Shown in pieces: positions 34,477 through 46,202 of a stretch of DNA of 64,000 bases. Each line of letters opens with the position of its first letter. The first letter of the stretch is position 1. The notes beneath the pieces were generated by a model, which did no database searches, was not told where the DNA came from, and was given only the letters and a program-made list of their open reading frames with translations. A program made the translations under genes and the position numbers. The stretch comes from Vitrella brassicaformis (taxonomy: Eukaryota > Sar > Vitrellaceae): positions 582,682 through 646,681 of the forward strand of contig CDMY01000227.1 of the NCBI GenBank assembly GCA_001179505.1. Direction: 5' to 3'.

Positions 34477-36584
34477 CTACGCCAGTCCCATAAGACTCTC
34501 GTGCATCCCCACGAACGCCTGCAAAGCGCCCCGGCATCGTTCAACCGGTGCCCTCGCACGGCCGCAGGGTGGGGTATACGAGGCATTCGATGAACCTGTC
34601 CGCCACCTCATGGGGTCAAGCCCTGCTGTCGCAATCCTTACGCGCGACCGCATTACACTTCCCGGCTTGCGGTGAAGGTGGAGAGGCTCAACGAGGGGTC
34701 CGTCGGTGGGTGTGTGTACGAGTGGGGGGTTGGTCATGGTGCCGCATCCCGCGCCCCGATAGTTTCTGGGGGGAGCAGATGGGGGCGGCCGTGCAGTGGC
34801 CAGGGCGGAGTTGATCAGATCAGTGAGGGGAAACAGGAGGTCTGGCGGGCCGTCGTTGCTGCAGGCTGTGACTCCGGCCGCCCACTCGTGGACCTTGTGG
34901 ACAGAGGGGTCATAATGCGGCATGGTGCCGGGCAGGATACCTGCGGAATCGGCCAGTTCTATCAGCTCGCTCCTCAGCGCCCTCATCTGTAGTCTCTCGA
35001 CAGTCGACAAGTCTCGGAACTTGTCGACCTTCTCCGAGTTGCTCCGATCAGCGTCCGCAGCGCCCGGGGGGCCCCTCTCGCTGATGGGCGGCAGAAGGCC
35101 GGGCGACCCCTCTCGCATTGACATCGGTCCCGTGTCGGCCGTCTCCATCTCACGCCAAAACACGTCTTGTGTGTCGCTGAAGCGTGCTGACGACGAGGGG
35201 GGCATCAGGGCCAATACATCTTCGGGAGGCTCGTCACACAGTCGGAATGTCTGGAAGGGGCGAAACATGCACGGCCATGCCGGCCAGATGCGATGCGTGG
35301 GCCTTGGCTGGTCGTCCTGGCTATGTGTGTAGTGTGCACCTCTTGCGAGATCATCTTGGCACGCGGCGGGCTGCGGAAGGTCTTTGAGCTCCTGGTGCTC
35401 ACACTGACTCCAGACTTGCGCAGACGATCGTCACGCAGGGATGTCCAGGTGCTCATCATACTGTCGCATAGAGACCCTGATGAAAGGCATACAAACAACC
35501 GACATCCACACAGCGGGGTGGTTGTGTCAGTATGCTCGCTCGTCGCGACCGACCCCACCTGAGTATGGCGTGATGGCGAGAAACCGCTCCATGACTGTCG
35601 CAGGCGCAGAGGGGGAGGGGTTGCTGAGAGCCCTGTAATAAGACCGCTGGCCGACCGGCCGCGACTTGGGCGTCACCAGAGGCGTCAGGTCTGACAAATC
35701 GGTACCCAGCCGGAGTCGAGGACGCTCTGTCAGGCCCTGCATTCACCGCACGAACAAAGCTGTGATGACCCACACCATTCCACTCGGCCATGTGAAGCAC
35801 ATGAACCCACCTGTTCGTCTTTCACACGCCGAAAGTCGTCGACCACCGAAGGGCTCGACGTCAGCACCTCGGATAAACTGAACCGCCCAGCTGGGACGTC
35901 CCCCGCCGCCCTTTTATCCTCCCTCCGGTCCCTCCACGAGCCGCTCCGTCTAGGCTGCCTTCTCATTGCGAAGCGCCGCCCACTCTGGCTCAAAACGGGC
36001 TCTTCACGCCCCGGAGGGCCTCTCTTGAGCTTCACGCGATAACGAAAGGGCACGTCTGCAGCCGGCGGTGGCTCCAAAGGGGCCTCTGCTGCTTCTGACG
36101 GCCTCTCCCCCTCAGCTTGCAGTGGGCTCTTGTCTTCTTCCATCTGCTCTTGCCCATCCTCCAGCTGCTTCTCCCTCTCCCCGTCTCCTCCGTCGCCCAG
36201 TCTGAGTCTCTCCTGAATTTCAATCGAGGAAGTGGGCGCGAGCTCCCCCACGTCCAGCAAGAGCGCAGGCAGGCGCTGGCTGGGCTGCGTCGACGACCTT
36301 TTGCCGTTGTCTTGACTGGGCCTCGCGAAGGCAAGAGACCTCGACCGCTGGGAGAAGACGGAGCCATGTGTGGCTGGGGTACTGATGACTGTGGCTCGGC
36401 TGCTCGGGGCCCTTGACCGCCGCGCGCCTGCTGTCGTCGCCTGTTTGGCCGCCTTCTTAGCGCTTTGTTGGAGGGCATGGAGGCAGCTGGCGAATGCGCT
36501 GAGCTGCGTTTGGCCTCCCCTCGATATAAGGTGGTTGATGACCTCCACATGGAGGACTTTGCCTGGCTTTCCCTCTGAGAACAT
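34477..36584 (-). CDS. Large, mostly disordered protein of unknown function
   Basis: Four exons (35811-36584, 35559-35736, 35340-35476, 34477-35250) close exactly to 620 residues. Composition is Ser/Pro/Arg/Glu-rich throughout. Exon 1 has a short N-terminal helix (VINHLISRGGQTQLSAFAS) and a long acidic stretch, then basic patches (RRSGSWRDRREDKRA). Exon 4 has one plausible helix (LSTVERLQMRALRSELIELA). No signal peptide, enzyme motif or family is recognised. Agreement of all phases supports the model. Confidence 0.6.
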
Positions 36585-36819
36585 CACCCTCTCTGCTAAC
36601 CACGACGAGGTAACAAACAACAACAAACCGGGAGGCGATCGTCGAGATGTACGGAGATAAAGGACCGTGACGAGGGTTTGACGCACTGAAAAACTCTACG
36701 TCCTGCTGAGCCAAGAGGACTTCTCTGAGCAAAGATCACTCGAGAAGGAGCCAGCTCCCGAGGTGACAAAGCCTCTCCACGGCGCTTCTCATTGTTCTCA
36801 CGTGGGGTTGGAGAGAAGG
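36585..36819. promoter_or_regulatory. Divergent promoter region, disordered protein / methyltransferase
   Basis: 235 bp separating the start codons; AT-richer than its surroundings near 36600-36640 (aacaaacaacaacaaac). Confidence 0.4.
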
Positions 36820-38685
36820 ATGGCACTGCTGTGGTGGGAGATCTTCATCGTGGTTTTCTTTGTGTTGGCGGTGCTCCTGCCTGCCGCCGTCATCGCGTTC
36901 AAGGTATACGCAGCGGGGGGGACGGTGGTCTGGCAGGCGCTCACCTTCTCTGTGAGTCTCGCGTGTGTGTGCGTGCAGCCACAGTGGGTGTTTTTCAGCA
37001 GGGGAGCGAAGAAATCCAACGCCGAGACCATCAATCTTGTCAGGTGCGGTGCGTCCTGGAGATGAGAATGGCCGCGGCAAACACGGCCCCCACGCACACC
37101 CATGATGATGTGCTTGACCATGTGTCACTGTGTATGTCTTGCTTGTCTGTGCGTGGCTGACAGGACCTTCATGACGCACTATTCCCTCCCTCTCGGCATG
37201 GATCCCTTGCACCGACAGCTGTGTCTCGCTTTCATGGACCCCTTCGTCAAGGTGAGGGAGAGGTCACCAAGCCAAGACACGTGTCTTCGCCATGTGTATT
37301 GCAGACGGTATACTCGTTGTTTGCCATCCTCCCCGACCCCTGGATGGTGGCAATATGCCGGGCGGTTGACGCGTTCCCAGGCAACACTCTCAGATATATC
37401 CTCCACGCCATTATTGGTAGGCACATGGGCATATCACGAGGGACACACACGCACCGGCATCCGTCAATCGTTTCCCTACTGCAGGCCGCACCCACCTGAT
37501 TGATCATGTAGTAACCGAAGGCATCAAGCGTGCCGGCCTGGGGCGATGTCAGTGGGTCTTGCTTGGCGCAGGTAACAAGACACGCTCGACAGACAGACAG
37601 ACAGACGGACAGACGGACAGGCAGATCGACGTACCGTCACCCACGATTGTTGTCCTGTCCTGTCTCTCTGTCTGTTGCCATGCCATGCAGGCTACGATAA
37701 TCGCACGTACAGGATGGCCCCCCTGAGGCAGGCGTATCAAGTTGCCACGTTTGAGGTCGACCAGGAGCCCCTGCAGCAGGACAAACTGAGGCGATTGAGG
37801 AAGGTAGGTAGGTCGACAGGAAACCTGCTGATGGGATGGGATGGCCCACGGCTGATGTCGGTCGGTTTGTGTTGGTTCCTTCATTCAGTGTGCGGCGGTG
37901 CCTCCCTCTGCTTATGAGGATGTCAAGTACGTGACATGTAACTTCAACACCGAGCGCGTGCAGGACGTCCTCCTCTCCGCCAACTACCAGCCGGGCAAGC
38001 GCACCATCTTCCTCCTTGAAGGCGTCTCCATGTACCTCACCAAGGAAGGCTTCGCGCAGACCCTCGCCGCCATCAAGGAGCTGTGCCCGGACGACTGCAC
38101 CCTCACTTTCGACTACGTTGACGAGCGGGTCATCAACGCATACAACGGCCGCACCGACATCGTGGATCCCCCCACGCCCCCCCTCGGCAGCCCCAGGAGC
38201 GTCGAATCCACCACACTCGACGAGGGAATGAGCGACTGTGAGGAAGGCGCGATGGTCGTCGACAAGAAGACGGCTGCGAGCAAGAAGGAGGAGGTGGCCA
38301 GCCGTGCGTCGACCCCCTTGACAGCTGAGGAGCGCCGGTATGGTGTGCAGTACTGCTCGGTGCTCGAGAGGAACCAGACGCCCGTCACCTTCGGGCTGGA
38401 CCCGTCGCGACTGGAGACACAGATGGCTGGTGGGTGGGTGGGTGAGACAGGAGAACGAAGAGAGGATGTCATTCATTGTGCCCACCTTAATTGTGTCGTT
38501 GTGTGGGTGTGCATTCAGAGCATGGGTATGAGATCGTGCAGCACTGGTCTCCCGATGAGCTGGCGCAGCAGTTCCTCAAGTGGCCTGGCGGCAAGGAGAG
38601 CAAACATGGGGGCGAGATCGTATCACGGGCGTGCACCTACTTTTACTATTGCACTGTCCGGCCGGTCAGGGGGAGTGCCGTGTGA
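36820..38685 (+). CDS. Membrane-anchored SAM-dependent methyltransferase, leucine-carboxyl-methyltransferase (PPM/LCMT) superfamily
   Basis: Eight exons, about 435 residues. Residues 5-27 form a transmembrane anchor (IFIVVFFVLAVLLPAAVIAF). The catalytic domain shows the family's SAM loop in VLLGAGYDNRTYRM (usually GAGLDTRAYR), then TFEVDQEPLQQDKLRRL with the acidic residue that binds SAM ribose. FLLEGVSMYLTKEGFAQTLA is the family's xEGVxxYL motif. A Ser/Thr/Lys-rich insertion of about 50 residues lies near 38170-38320. The splice that joins GAG|YDN cuts the SAM loop. The family includes bacterial small-molecule O-methyltransferases (TIGR00027 type) and eukaryotic LCMT1; the substrate here is unknown. 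Confidence 0.8.
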
Positions 38686-39899
38686 CACACAAACAACACG
38701 CGTGCGGGCCTTTTGTTCTTTCTTTCGATCTTTCTTTCTGGATGTGTGTATGGCGACTCCTTTTTGATGCATACCCTGCCTACATCCACACACACTTACT
38801 CGTAAGCGAGTGCAAGCTTTGGTGTTTTCTTCTTTCCTTTTGGGTCTTTTGGGGGGCAGAAAGAATAGCCAGTCGATCACGTTGATGCATGCTTCGTCCG
38901 TTGGTTGTTGTTGTGGTGCGCGTCTAGTGCGTGTGTGTTGGTTTTGGTCTTCTCTCTGTGGCGGTGTCTATGCTGGATGGATTCCTGCTGAGCGAGGCGA
39001 GACAGACAACATCTCTGCGTGTGGCCCAGTCATGGCGTATGTGTGTACTCACGTCACGTCTTGTACAGACAGACAGACAGGCTGATGATTCCCACGGCAG
39101 AGACGCATCATAAGGGCGTGGGAGAGGGGAATATGTATGGTTTTCATACGGTGTTTTCGCGGGAAAGGATATACGGAATGCAATGCGCCCATTTGTTTTG
39201 TCAAGACCGGCCTGTGGCGTGTGCGCACTCATTCCTACCTACATGTGTTCTCTCTCCGTGTGTGTGGGTGTGTGGGGGGGGATCTGAATTTGATCTTCTT
39301 GATACCGTGAGCTTTGCGACGCTCGCAAGCGTAAGTTTGTTGGCCACATAATCCATACAAGGACGGGTTTGGGGTTGGGGGGATGGGATATAGAAAGACA
39401 GCATGACGTTCATGTGCCAGCCAGCCTACCTGCCTCACTGACACCCTGCCAGTATGCGTCATCCTGCGTGCCAGTTTTCCGCTTGTGTGTGTGTGTGTGT
39501 TTGTACGTGCCCCCTCAAGTTTGTTTTTGCAAGCCTTCTTTTCTTTTCGTCTTTAGTGGGGGTCTTCCTTTATACGACAAAACAATCAATACAGTCAGTG
39601 GCTGGCAGGCAGGCAGGCAGCTTGGCCAGTCAAGGCAGGCGGACTAGCCAACTAGTTAGTGTCTTACATCACTTAAGTACATGTGTGTATTGATTGCAAG
39701 TGTGTGGTAGGTGTTCATTCATGTCATGTCCATGTCCGTGTGCATGTGCTGCATGTGAGTCTCGTGTCAATCAGCAGACCCATTCATTCATTCATGCCAG
39801 CCAATCGTATGTATGTACAGTACAACAGAGACAGACGAGCCAAAAGAACCCACCCACCATGCAATGCAGCCCCCCGCCGTTCAGTCAGTCCACTCAAAC
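38686..39899. other. Convergent 3' spacer
   Basis: About 1.2 kb between two stop codons. T-rich patches, a GACA run (39065-39081) and a GGCA run (39604-39621). No coding exon recognised. Confidence 0.45.
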
Positions 39900-40691
39900 T
39901 CAAACATCATCAGCTGTCTGCTCCCCGCCGCCTCGCTCGTCATCGTGCATGTTGGCAGGCACAGCGTCAGGCTGCAGCCGCCGGTGCCGCTTCTCGTCGG
40001 GCGCATTCGGATTCCCACGCGCATAGAAGCGCTGCAGCAGTGCAATCGCCTCATTCCCCAGCAGCCCGCCCTGGCAACCCAGCCCCGGCCAGCTCTCGCT
40101 CACCCACTCGTGAATCGACATCCCCGGCACAGACCCGCAGCCACCGAACCGCTCGTTGGCGCACCCGTAGAAGACCTTCTTCAGCCCCAGGCACTGCAAA
40201 GCCGCCGCACACATGATGCACGGCTCCACCGTCACGTAAAGCGCCAGGGAGCCGAACACGGCACGTGCCCGATGCAGCGTCTGGTCGGGCGGCGAGAGGT
40301 CCTCCGACACAGCCGGAGGGACGAGGGATGGGAGAGGTCTTGTCGAGGGCTGGTGGCTATGGCCGTGGTGGTGGTGATGATGGGCATGGTGCACGTGGTG
40401 GTGCTGCCTGTGTGGCCTTTGGAGGATCTCGTCGGCAGCCACCATCTCGCAGTGGCGCGAGGCGTTCCGCGAGCGGTTGGTGTCGTTGTAGGCGCGTGCG
40501 ACTATGGATCCGGTTGGCTGGTGGACGATGACGCACCCCACGGGCACCTCCCCTGCCTCCAGAGCCTTGTTGGCCTCCTCGAGAGCGGCGCGCATGAAGC
40601 GTTCGTCTGGGCTGAGATCTTCCTCCACCGATGGGACATCGGTGCCCTCACAAGAAAGGGAAGGTTGCTGAAAAGACTGCGCAGCAGCCAT
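39900..40691 (-). CDS. ADAT2: tRNA-specific adenosine deaminase, ADAT2/Tad2 type
   Basis: Single-exon gene of 263 residues. Converts adenosine-34 of tRNA anticodons to inosine, normally as a heterodimer with ADAT3. Deaminase motifs: ALEAGEVPVGCVIVH, ASRHCEMVAADEIL (zinc ligand and catalytic Glu, HCE instead of the usual HAE), and TVEPCIMCAAALQ (PCxxC zinc ligands), then VFYGCANERFGGCGSV. Between the two motifs is an insertion with a histidine-dense run (HRQHHHVHHAHHHHHHGHSH) followed by a Ser/Pro-rich piece, not typical of the family. The C-terminal tail is basic. Lack of introns contrasts with its neighbours. Cytidine deaminases share the fold, but the GCGS and EPCIMC context fits ADAT2. Confidence 0.85.
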   Translation of the reverse strand: MAAAQSFQQPSLSCEGTDVPSVEEDLSPDERFMRAALEEANKALEAGEVPVGCVIVHQPTGSIVARAYNDTNRSRNASRHCEMVAADEILQRPHRQHHHVHHAHHHHHHGHSHQPSTRPLPSLVPPAVSEDLSPPDQTLHRARAVFGSLALYVTVEPCIMCAAALQCLGLKKVFYGCANERFGGCGSVPGMSIHEWVSESWPGLGCQGGLLGNEAIALLQRFYARGNPNAPDEKRHRRLQPDAVPANMHDDERGGGEQTADDV

Positions 40692-41384
40692 TCTCTTCCG
40701 GTAGCGAGGGGAGCTTGCAGATGGAGAAGATCGACGTGCGATCGGAGGATTGTATCCATTGCAGGTGCCAAGTGATCTGGACGACGGCCTTCTTCAATCT
40801 GTATGTCCACGCACGTGGGAAGAGAAGACGAACGCCCACTTGCACACCCCTTCCACAACACTATCTGTTCGTTTGTCTGCCTTTGTGGACTCCAGGTCTG
40901 TCATCGAGAAGACGGCTAGGCCAGGCCTGTCAGAGAATGTCAAAACAGAACACTAGCGCAGGGTGTGCGTATCGCAAGAATATATTGCCGCAGCAGATAG
41001 ACAGAGAGATGGAGTACACCGACAGACATCCCTGTCTGCGCATCGCATGCAAAGCAAAGCAGAGAGAGGCACTTCCTTCCCAGCACTCACTCACCCGTCC
41101 CATCCGAATGATTCCATGTACCATCATCCATCACACACGCATGGCATGAAACCGCTTTCCATACGCACACACCATGGAAAGAGGAAGAGGAGGACACCTC
41201 TTGGCCCTCTCATCCTTCCAGCAGCACAGAAAGCATCCAAGAAGGCATCAGCCACCAACTGACTGACTGACTCGCAGCATCAGCCGACCACAGGCATCGA
41301 CACCAGGTGGACCAATATAGAGTAGACTCACACGGCAACTCGACAGGAAAAGGCGCCCCGCTTGTCCCTCTCATCCCTGCAGCA
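40692..41384. other. Spacer between two minus-strand genes
   Basis: About 690 bp containing the ADAT2-like promoter and the exonuclease 3' end. No gene seen. Confidence 0.4.
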
Positions 41385-42514
41385 TCATAGACGACGACAG
41401 ACACAGCAGCTGGAAGTCTGAATTGCTGTGCACATCCGAGCCCGACTATCCCCACCTGCGTGTTGTCCTGCGACTCAGGCGCACAAGTGCTTTGCGTCTC
41501 CACATAACGGCTACCTGAACAGACTGACAAGCGACAACACACACACTCCATCCACGAACATCACTGCAGGCGAACGAAAAGCGGCTACGCGTCTCTTTCA
41601 CACCTCTTGCCGTCTTGACACGTTTCGCAGGTCGCTCAAACTCGAATATTTCCGCGTCACAGCACAGTTTGCATTGCCACTTTTCCATGGCAATCACCAT
41701 CTCCCCGACAAGCCGCGCATCGCGTTGGGCCTCCAGCTGGGGCTTGTACGCCTTCTGTTGCCCGTCGGGGAGGCACAGCCGGGCATGCATGTCATGACGC
41801 GTCAGCCACCGCAACTTGCCCGCAAGTCGGCCGAAGCTGAAACTCTCGAGGTTCTGACCGAGAAAGCGTCACAGCGTCACACAACCATTCAGTGTGCGTC
41901 CGTGTCAAGACACAGAAACGGAGGTCGGTGAGCCTACCTGGAACTCCGAATGGACCGAGTCTCGAAGCTTGATAAGCACCTTCTCCGCCATTGTATCGAT
42001 CACTCGGGGTGAGGAAAGGGCTTCCCGCAGCTCAGCCACGATTTTCTCCGCAAAATTGTGCTCCACCATCTCGTTCAGAATCGTTTGCACATGGAAGTCC
42101 ACGTTGTGGGCCGCAATGAAGCACCCAGCCGCATGCGCGTCGTTGAGCACCTTCGCTATGCGCTCCAAGGCCGTCACGCGAGGGACACCCTTGTCCTCCA
42201 CAATGTCGTCCGTGATGCCATGCTTGGCCTCCGCTTCCTTGGCACACGTGACGCCGTCGATTGGCTTGAGGTAGAGGGACTGCGAGGTCAGTCGGTTGGC
42301 ACCCGCGTCGTAGCTGACCCAACCAAACTGGATAAGTCGGCAGGAGCTGAAGTTCCAATTCCTCGGAAGATCTGTGGTTTCTAAACATATGACCAAGCAA
42401 ACCCAACAACTCAACAACACCATCCCTGCCCGCCGTTTCCTCCTCATCTGTGTGCACACCCGTATCGAAGCAGAGCAGTGTGGCTTTTGGATGATCACGA
42501 GATGAACGCCTCAT
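41385..42514 (-). CDS. DEDDh (DnaQ/RNase T-like) 3'-5' exonuclease domain protein
   Basis: Five exons (42460-42514, 41938-42380, 41565-41853, 41456-41514, 41385-41417) close exactly to 292 residues. Exo I is rebuilt by splicing: CFDT|ETTDLP gives the metal-binding DxE. It is followed by CRLIQFGWVSYDAG and EAEAKHGITDD, typical of RNase T/DnaQ proteins. Exo II reads AHNVDFHVQTILNEM; the usual HNxxFD has His in place of the catalytic Asp, with an Asp two residues earlier. The Exo III region reads PQLEAQRDARLVGEM, keeping the Asp but with Leu where His is expected. The tail has CKLCCDAE and a basic patch. The fold is clear; activity is doubtful. Function (DNA proofreading or RNA processing) cannot be told. 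Confidence 0.72.
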
Positions 42515-42932
42515 GGCCCCTTGGATCCTTCTTCTCCCTTCCAGAAAGCAAGCTTGAAGGGAACCAGTTTCACCGTTTGCCTGAAGGGAGAAGGTGAAGC
42601 TTCTCTTCGGGCAAAGAGCGAAACGATTTCCTTTGATTCCGAGTAAGGGGCACCCACTGCGTGGGCACCCCGGGCCGCGAATTGGGCGGGGGTCCAAAGC
42701 AGCGTGCGAAGTGGCGGTGAATTATGCGTCACAGAGACATGCACAGCACGAGTGTTGGCGAGAAGCACACCGACGCATGCAACAATAGCGAGAGTGTCAA
42801 AAAAGACAACAATGGCGGGAGCTTGAAAAACATGCAGATCTCGAAGACAGACGTGGCAATAACATGCAGGTACTCAGAGGGCTGCAGTAAGAACACAAGA
42901 CACGCCCTTGTTGAAGACGTGCTTCGCCAAGT

Positions 42933-42958
42933 ATATCAATGCATCGATGCATTGATAT
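42933..42958. repeat. 26-bp perfect palindrome
   Basis: The sequence starting atatcaatgcatc is identical to its own reverse complement over 26 bases. Related fragments (cctatcgatatcc, gtgatatcaatag, gtatcaatc) follow within 60 bp. Confidence 0.85.
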
Positions 42959-43243
42959 GTGAACCTATCGATATCCAGCGGTGATATCAATAGACATGTA
43001 TCAATCTAGCGCGCCTGTTGAAGGGGCTATTGAAGACTGCCTTCGATGACTGTCAATCGGCTTGTCAATCAAATGGGAGCCGCCAGGGTCAGCCCAACGA
43101 CGACCTGCACCAGCAACGCAACAAGGTAAATGAAATCGGCCACAGCCGCGCCACGTCAGATGAAGCAAGCCCCCTGAGTAGCTTCTCTTCGAGTCGAATC
43201 TCTTCACACCCGGTGGTCACTCGATAGATGCTGCCAGCCTCAC

Positions 43244-43543
43244 NNNNNNNNNNNNNNNNNNNNNNNNNNNNNNNNNNNNNNNNNNNNNNNNNNNNNNNNN
43301 NNNNNNNNNNNNNNNNNNNNNNNNNNNNNNNNNNNNNNNNNNNNNNNNNNNNNNNNNNNNNNNNNNNNNNNNNNNNNNNNNNNNNNNNNNNNNNNNNNNN
43401 NNNNNNNNNNNNNNNNNNNNNNNNNNNNNNNNNNNNNNNNNNNNNNNNNNNNNNNNNNNNNNNNNNNNNNNNNNNNNNNNNNNNNNNNNNNNNNNNNNNN
43501 NNNNNNNNNNNNNNNNNNNNNNNNNNNNNNNNNNNNNNNNNNN
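43244..43543. other. Assembly gap (300 N)
   Basis: Exactly 300 unknown bases; may be a placeholder rather than a measured length. Confidence 0.98.
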
Positions 43544-43981
43544 TGAACGGACAAAGGAGAAACATCCCATCCACCACAAACTGGCGCGTTCGTGTGTTCA
43601 GTCAGTTGATGCTTCTTCCGTTACGGATCTTGCTTTTTTAAGAAGTTCGCGCCCAGAGATGTCCTTCAAGCATCAGCGGCTTCATCGAGCACCCTAGACG
43701 TCCCGACCGCCAAGCTTTTTCCAATAACTTGCCGCTTTAGGGCATATCCGTTTGACGGTCACTGATCCAAACGTGACAAAAAACATGAAGCTGTTCGACA
43801 TATTGGCGTCTCTGTAGTAGTGCGAGCAACACATCACCCCTACCGATTTCCCCTTTTTCTTCCATACGATCGCGATCGAACGTTTTGTCTGACCGGACGT
43901 GTTGTTTCTTAAAGGCGCAAATCGGGCACTAGCCCAATTCGCGGACCTCGCAGGAATGGGCTTGCCAAAGAGAAGGAGCGC

Positions 43982-45729
43982 ATGAGCCAAACAGCCGCTT
44001 CTGGGAGGCATTCAATTCTTGCCCTTGTGGCCCAATCCATTGATGTGTTTGACCACGGGAAGAGTGTCGCCGTGATTGGCGCCGGAGCAGGTACGCGTTA
44101 CATGGCTCTGGAATTGTTGGTCTGCCCGTGTGTCTCTGTATCTTTCTTTGCCTCTTGCAGGTGGGCTTGTGGCAGCCCGGCATCTCCGCGACGCCGGCTT
44201 GGCTGTGCGCGTCTTCGAGTCATCGGGTCAGGTCGGCGGCATATGGGTGTACGGCGACCACTCGGCCATGTATGATTCGCTTCGCACCAACATACCCAAG
44301 GAGATCATGGCCTTCAGCGACGTCCCCTTCGACCCATCCCTGCCCTCCTTCATCAAGCACACAGACGTGCTCAGCTACCTGCAGGCATACGCCGACCGCT
44401 TCGCCCTCCGTGACTCGATTGCCTTCAATACGACTGTCCACTCAGCCGAGTACGTGGCAGCTGGCAGGGAAGGCGCAGCGGTGGAGGGCGGCTGGCGGAT
44501 CAACGGCGAGGAGCGGCTGTACGACGCTCTAGTGGTGGCGAATGGGCGTTACAACAAGCCGCGGTATCCGAGACTGATAAAGATGGGGTTTCGTGGGCCG
44601 TCTACGCACTCGAAATACTACCGCGAGCCGTCAGCATACGCCAGCCAGCGGGTGCTTGTGGTCGGCGGCAGCTGGTCGGGATCGGGTACGCCCATGCGTG
44701 AATGAACCTCCCCCAGTCATATTAGAGGCGCCTGTCCATCCAGGTCTTTCTTTTGCTGTCCCTCCTCGTGTGTGTGGCAGATTTGGTGTGGGAGCTCAGC
44801 AGCGTCGCGACTACCGTTGTGTGGTCGGGCACGCAATTCACAGACGCCGACACAGCGGCTGACCTGGTGGCCAAGCTGCCAGCCAGCGTGTGTTTGGTGG
44901 GCCGCATTCAAGGTGTCGAGGAGGACGGCCGGTACATCAGCGTGGGGAGCGACGGGCAGCTGGTCACCAGCACCGACACAATCGATGCCGTCATCTGGGC
45001 GACGGGATACACATACGGTAGGTACGGTGGGTAAAAGCGAGCAGGCCACGACGGCACGGCACACTATTTGTTGTGGTGTTGTACGGTACGACATTCAGAT
45101 TTCCCGTTCTTCGCTCCCGGGAGCGGGCTGATCCCGTCGGGCACAGCGGATGACCCACAGTGCCTGTTTGACGCCCTCCACCTGCACGTGTTCCGCAAGA
45201 GTCACCCAGCCAGCCTGTTCTTCGTGGGGCTGACCTTTGGGACCGGCGGGTTCTTCTTCTGCATGGAGGTGCAGGCCAAGGCGATAGTCGCCGTCCTCAA
45301 GGGGCAGGTCTCGCATGCGGTATATATAGTTGATTGATTGCACAGATACTCACACACACGGGTGTTCGCATGTGCCTGCTTTCTGTCTGTCTGTGGTGTC
45401 CGTTTCAGGAGCTGGCGGCTCTGCCGAGGTTCCCGCACCACTACACGCCCGCCTGCTACTGCGCGCTGCTCGAAATGATCGCCCAAGGCAGTCACGAGTC
45501 CTTCCCCCACACCCACAGCCGCAACGGCAGTAGCGAAATCATCACGGCCGACCCCGATGCCCTGCAGCTGCCCCCGCACATTCTGCTGAGGAAGCATCTG
45601 CACATGGACACGACGCTGTCGAGGAAGAGGCTGCCCGGCAGATATAGGGAGAGGAACTATCACATCTGCATGAGGGAGGGAGGGGAAGGGGAGATGATGG
45701 CTTGGCAAGTGACCGAGCCCGTAGAGTAG
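43982..45729 (+). CDS. Flavin-containing monooxygenase (FMO-like)
   Basis: Five exons (about 43982-44090, 44161-44685, 44781-45017, 45099-45307, 45409-45729) give 466 residues. Oxygenates nucleophilic N or S atoms in small molecules using FAD, NADPH and O2. The FAD Rossmann loop VIGAGAGGLVAARHL is formed across intron 1, and ESSGQVGGIW follows. The FMO fingerprint is FRGPSTHSKYYRE (FxGxxxHxxxY). The NADPH loop is VVGGSWSGSDLVWEL, again across an intron. ATGYTYDFPFF is the C-terminal ATGY motif. No membrane tail is visible; the family's length is about 450-530 residues. A Baeyer-Villiger enzyme is less likely because of the FMO fingerprint. Substrate unknown. Confidence 0.9.
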
Positions 45730-46202
45730 TGTGATGGAATTGAAGGGAGGCGTGTATTTGTCGTTTGGTGCTGGCGGGGAGAGGAGAGACCCCTTTTCGT
45801 AGGTCGTCGGTGTGGTTTAGGTAGTGGTTGGTGGTTGTGGTTGGTGGCTCGCGCTGTTTGTTGCGCTGGGCGGCGCAGAGGGCCAATTGGCTCGTCGGCC
45901 TGTGTGTGTGTGTGAGAGAGAGAGAGATTGTGTGGCGTGTTTGTGGACTGGATTGGCGTGTGTTTCCTCTGCGAGTTCGTGCGATGAATGGATGGATATG
46001 TGCGGACTCGTCTGAGTGAGAATGGATGGATTGAGATCCGATTTGCCTCACATCGTCATACATCCGGCCATTCATTCAGTCAACATGAATTTGGCCAATC
46101 CATCCAGTCAGTCAGTGTGTCGTCTACTCCTCGATCTACTCTACAGTCTGTCTGTCTGTGTCAGTCGGTCGGTCGGTCTGTGTGTGGGCAGCTGGCTCAG
46201 GC
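45730..46202. other. Convergent 3' spacer
   Basis: Between the FMO and Piwi stop codons, GT- and GA-rich. No gene seen. Confidence 0.4.

Larger units (their letters stand above)
42515..43981. other. Spacer with palindrome and assembly gap
   Basis: Divergent region between exonuclease and monooxygenase starts, about 1.5 kb including the N gap. It is AT-richer and lacks the microsatellites of other spacers. Short palindromes include CGATCGCGATCG near 43867. No coding exon is recognised; the gap may hide one. Confidence 0.45.

Noticed and set aside
39813-40775. 320-codon plus-strand open frame
   Set aside because: Antisense of the ADAT2-like deaminase, which has clear catalytic motifs.
42370-42460. 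Exonuclease motif I apparently mutated to CLETTD
   Set aside because: This is intron read-through. The T/G-rich stretch ending in TTTAG is an intron, and splicing restores FDTETT.
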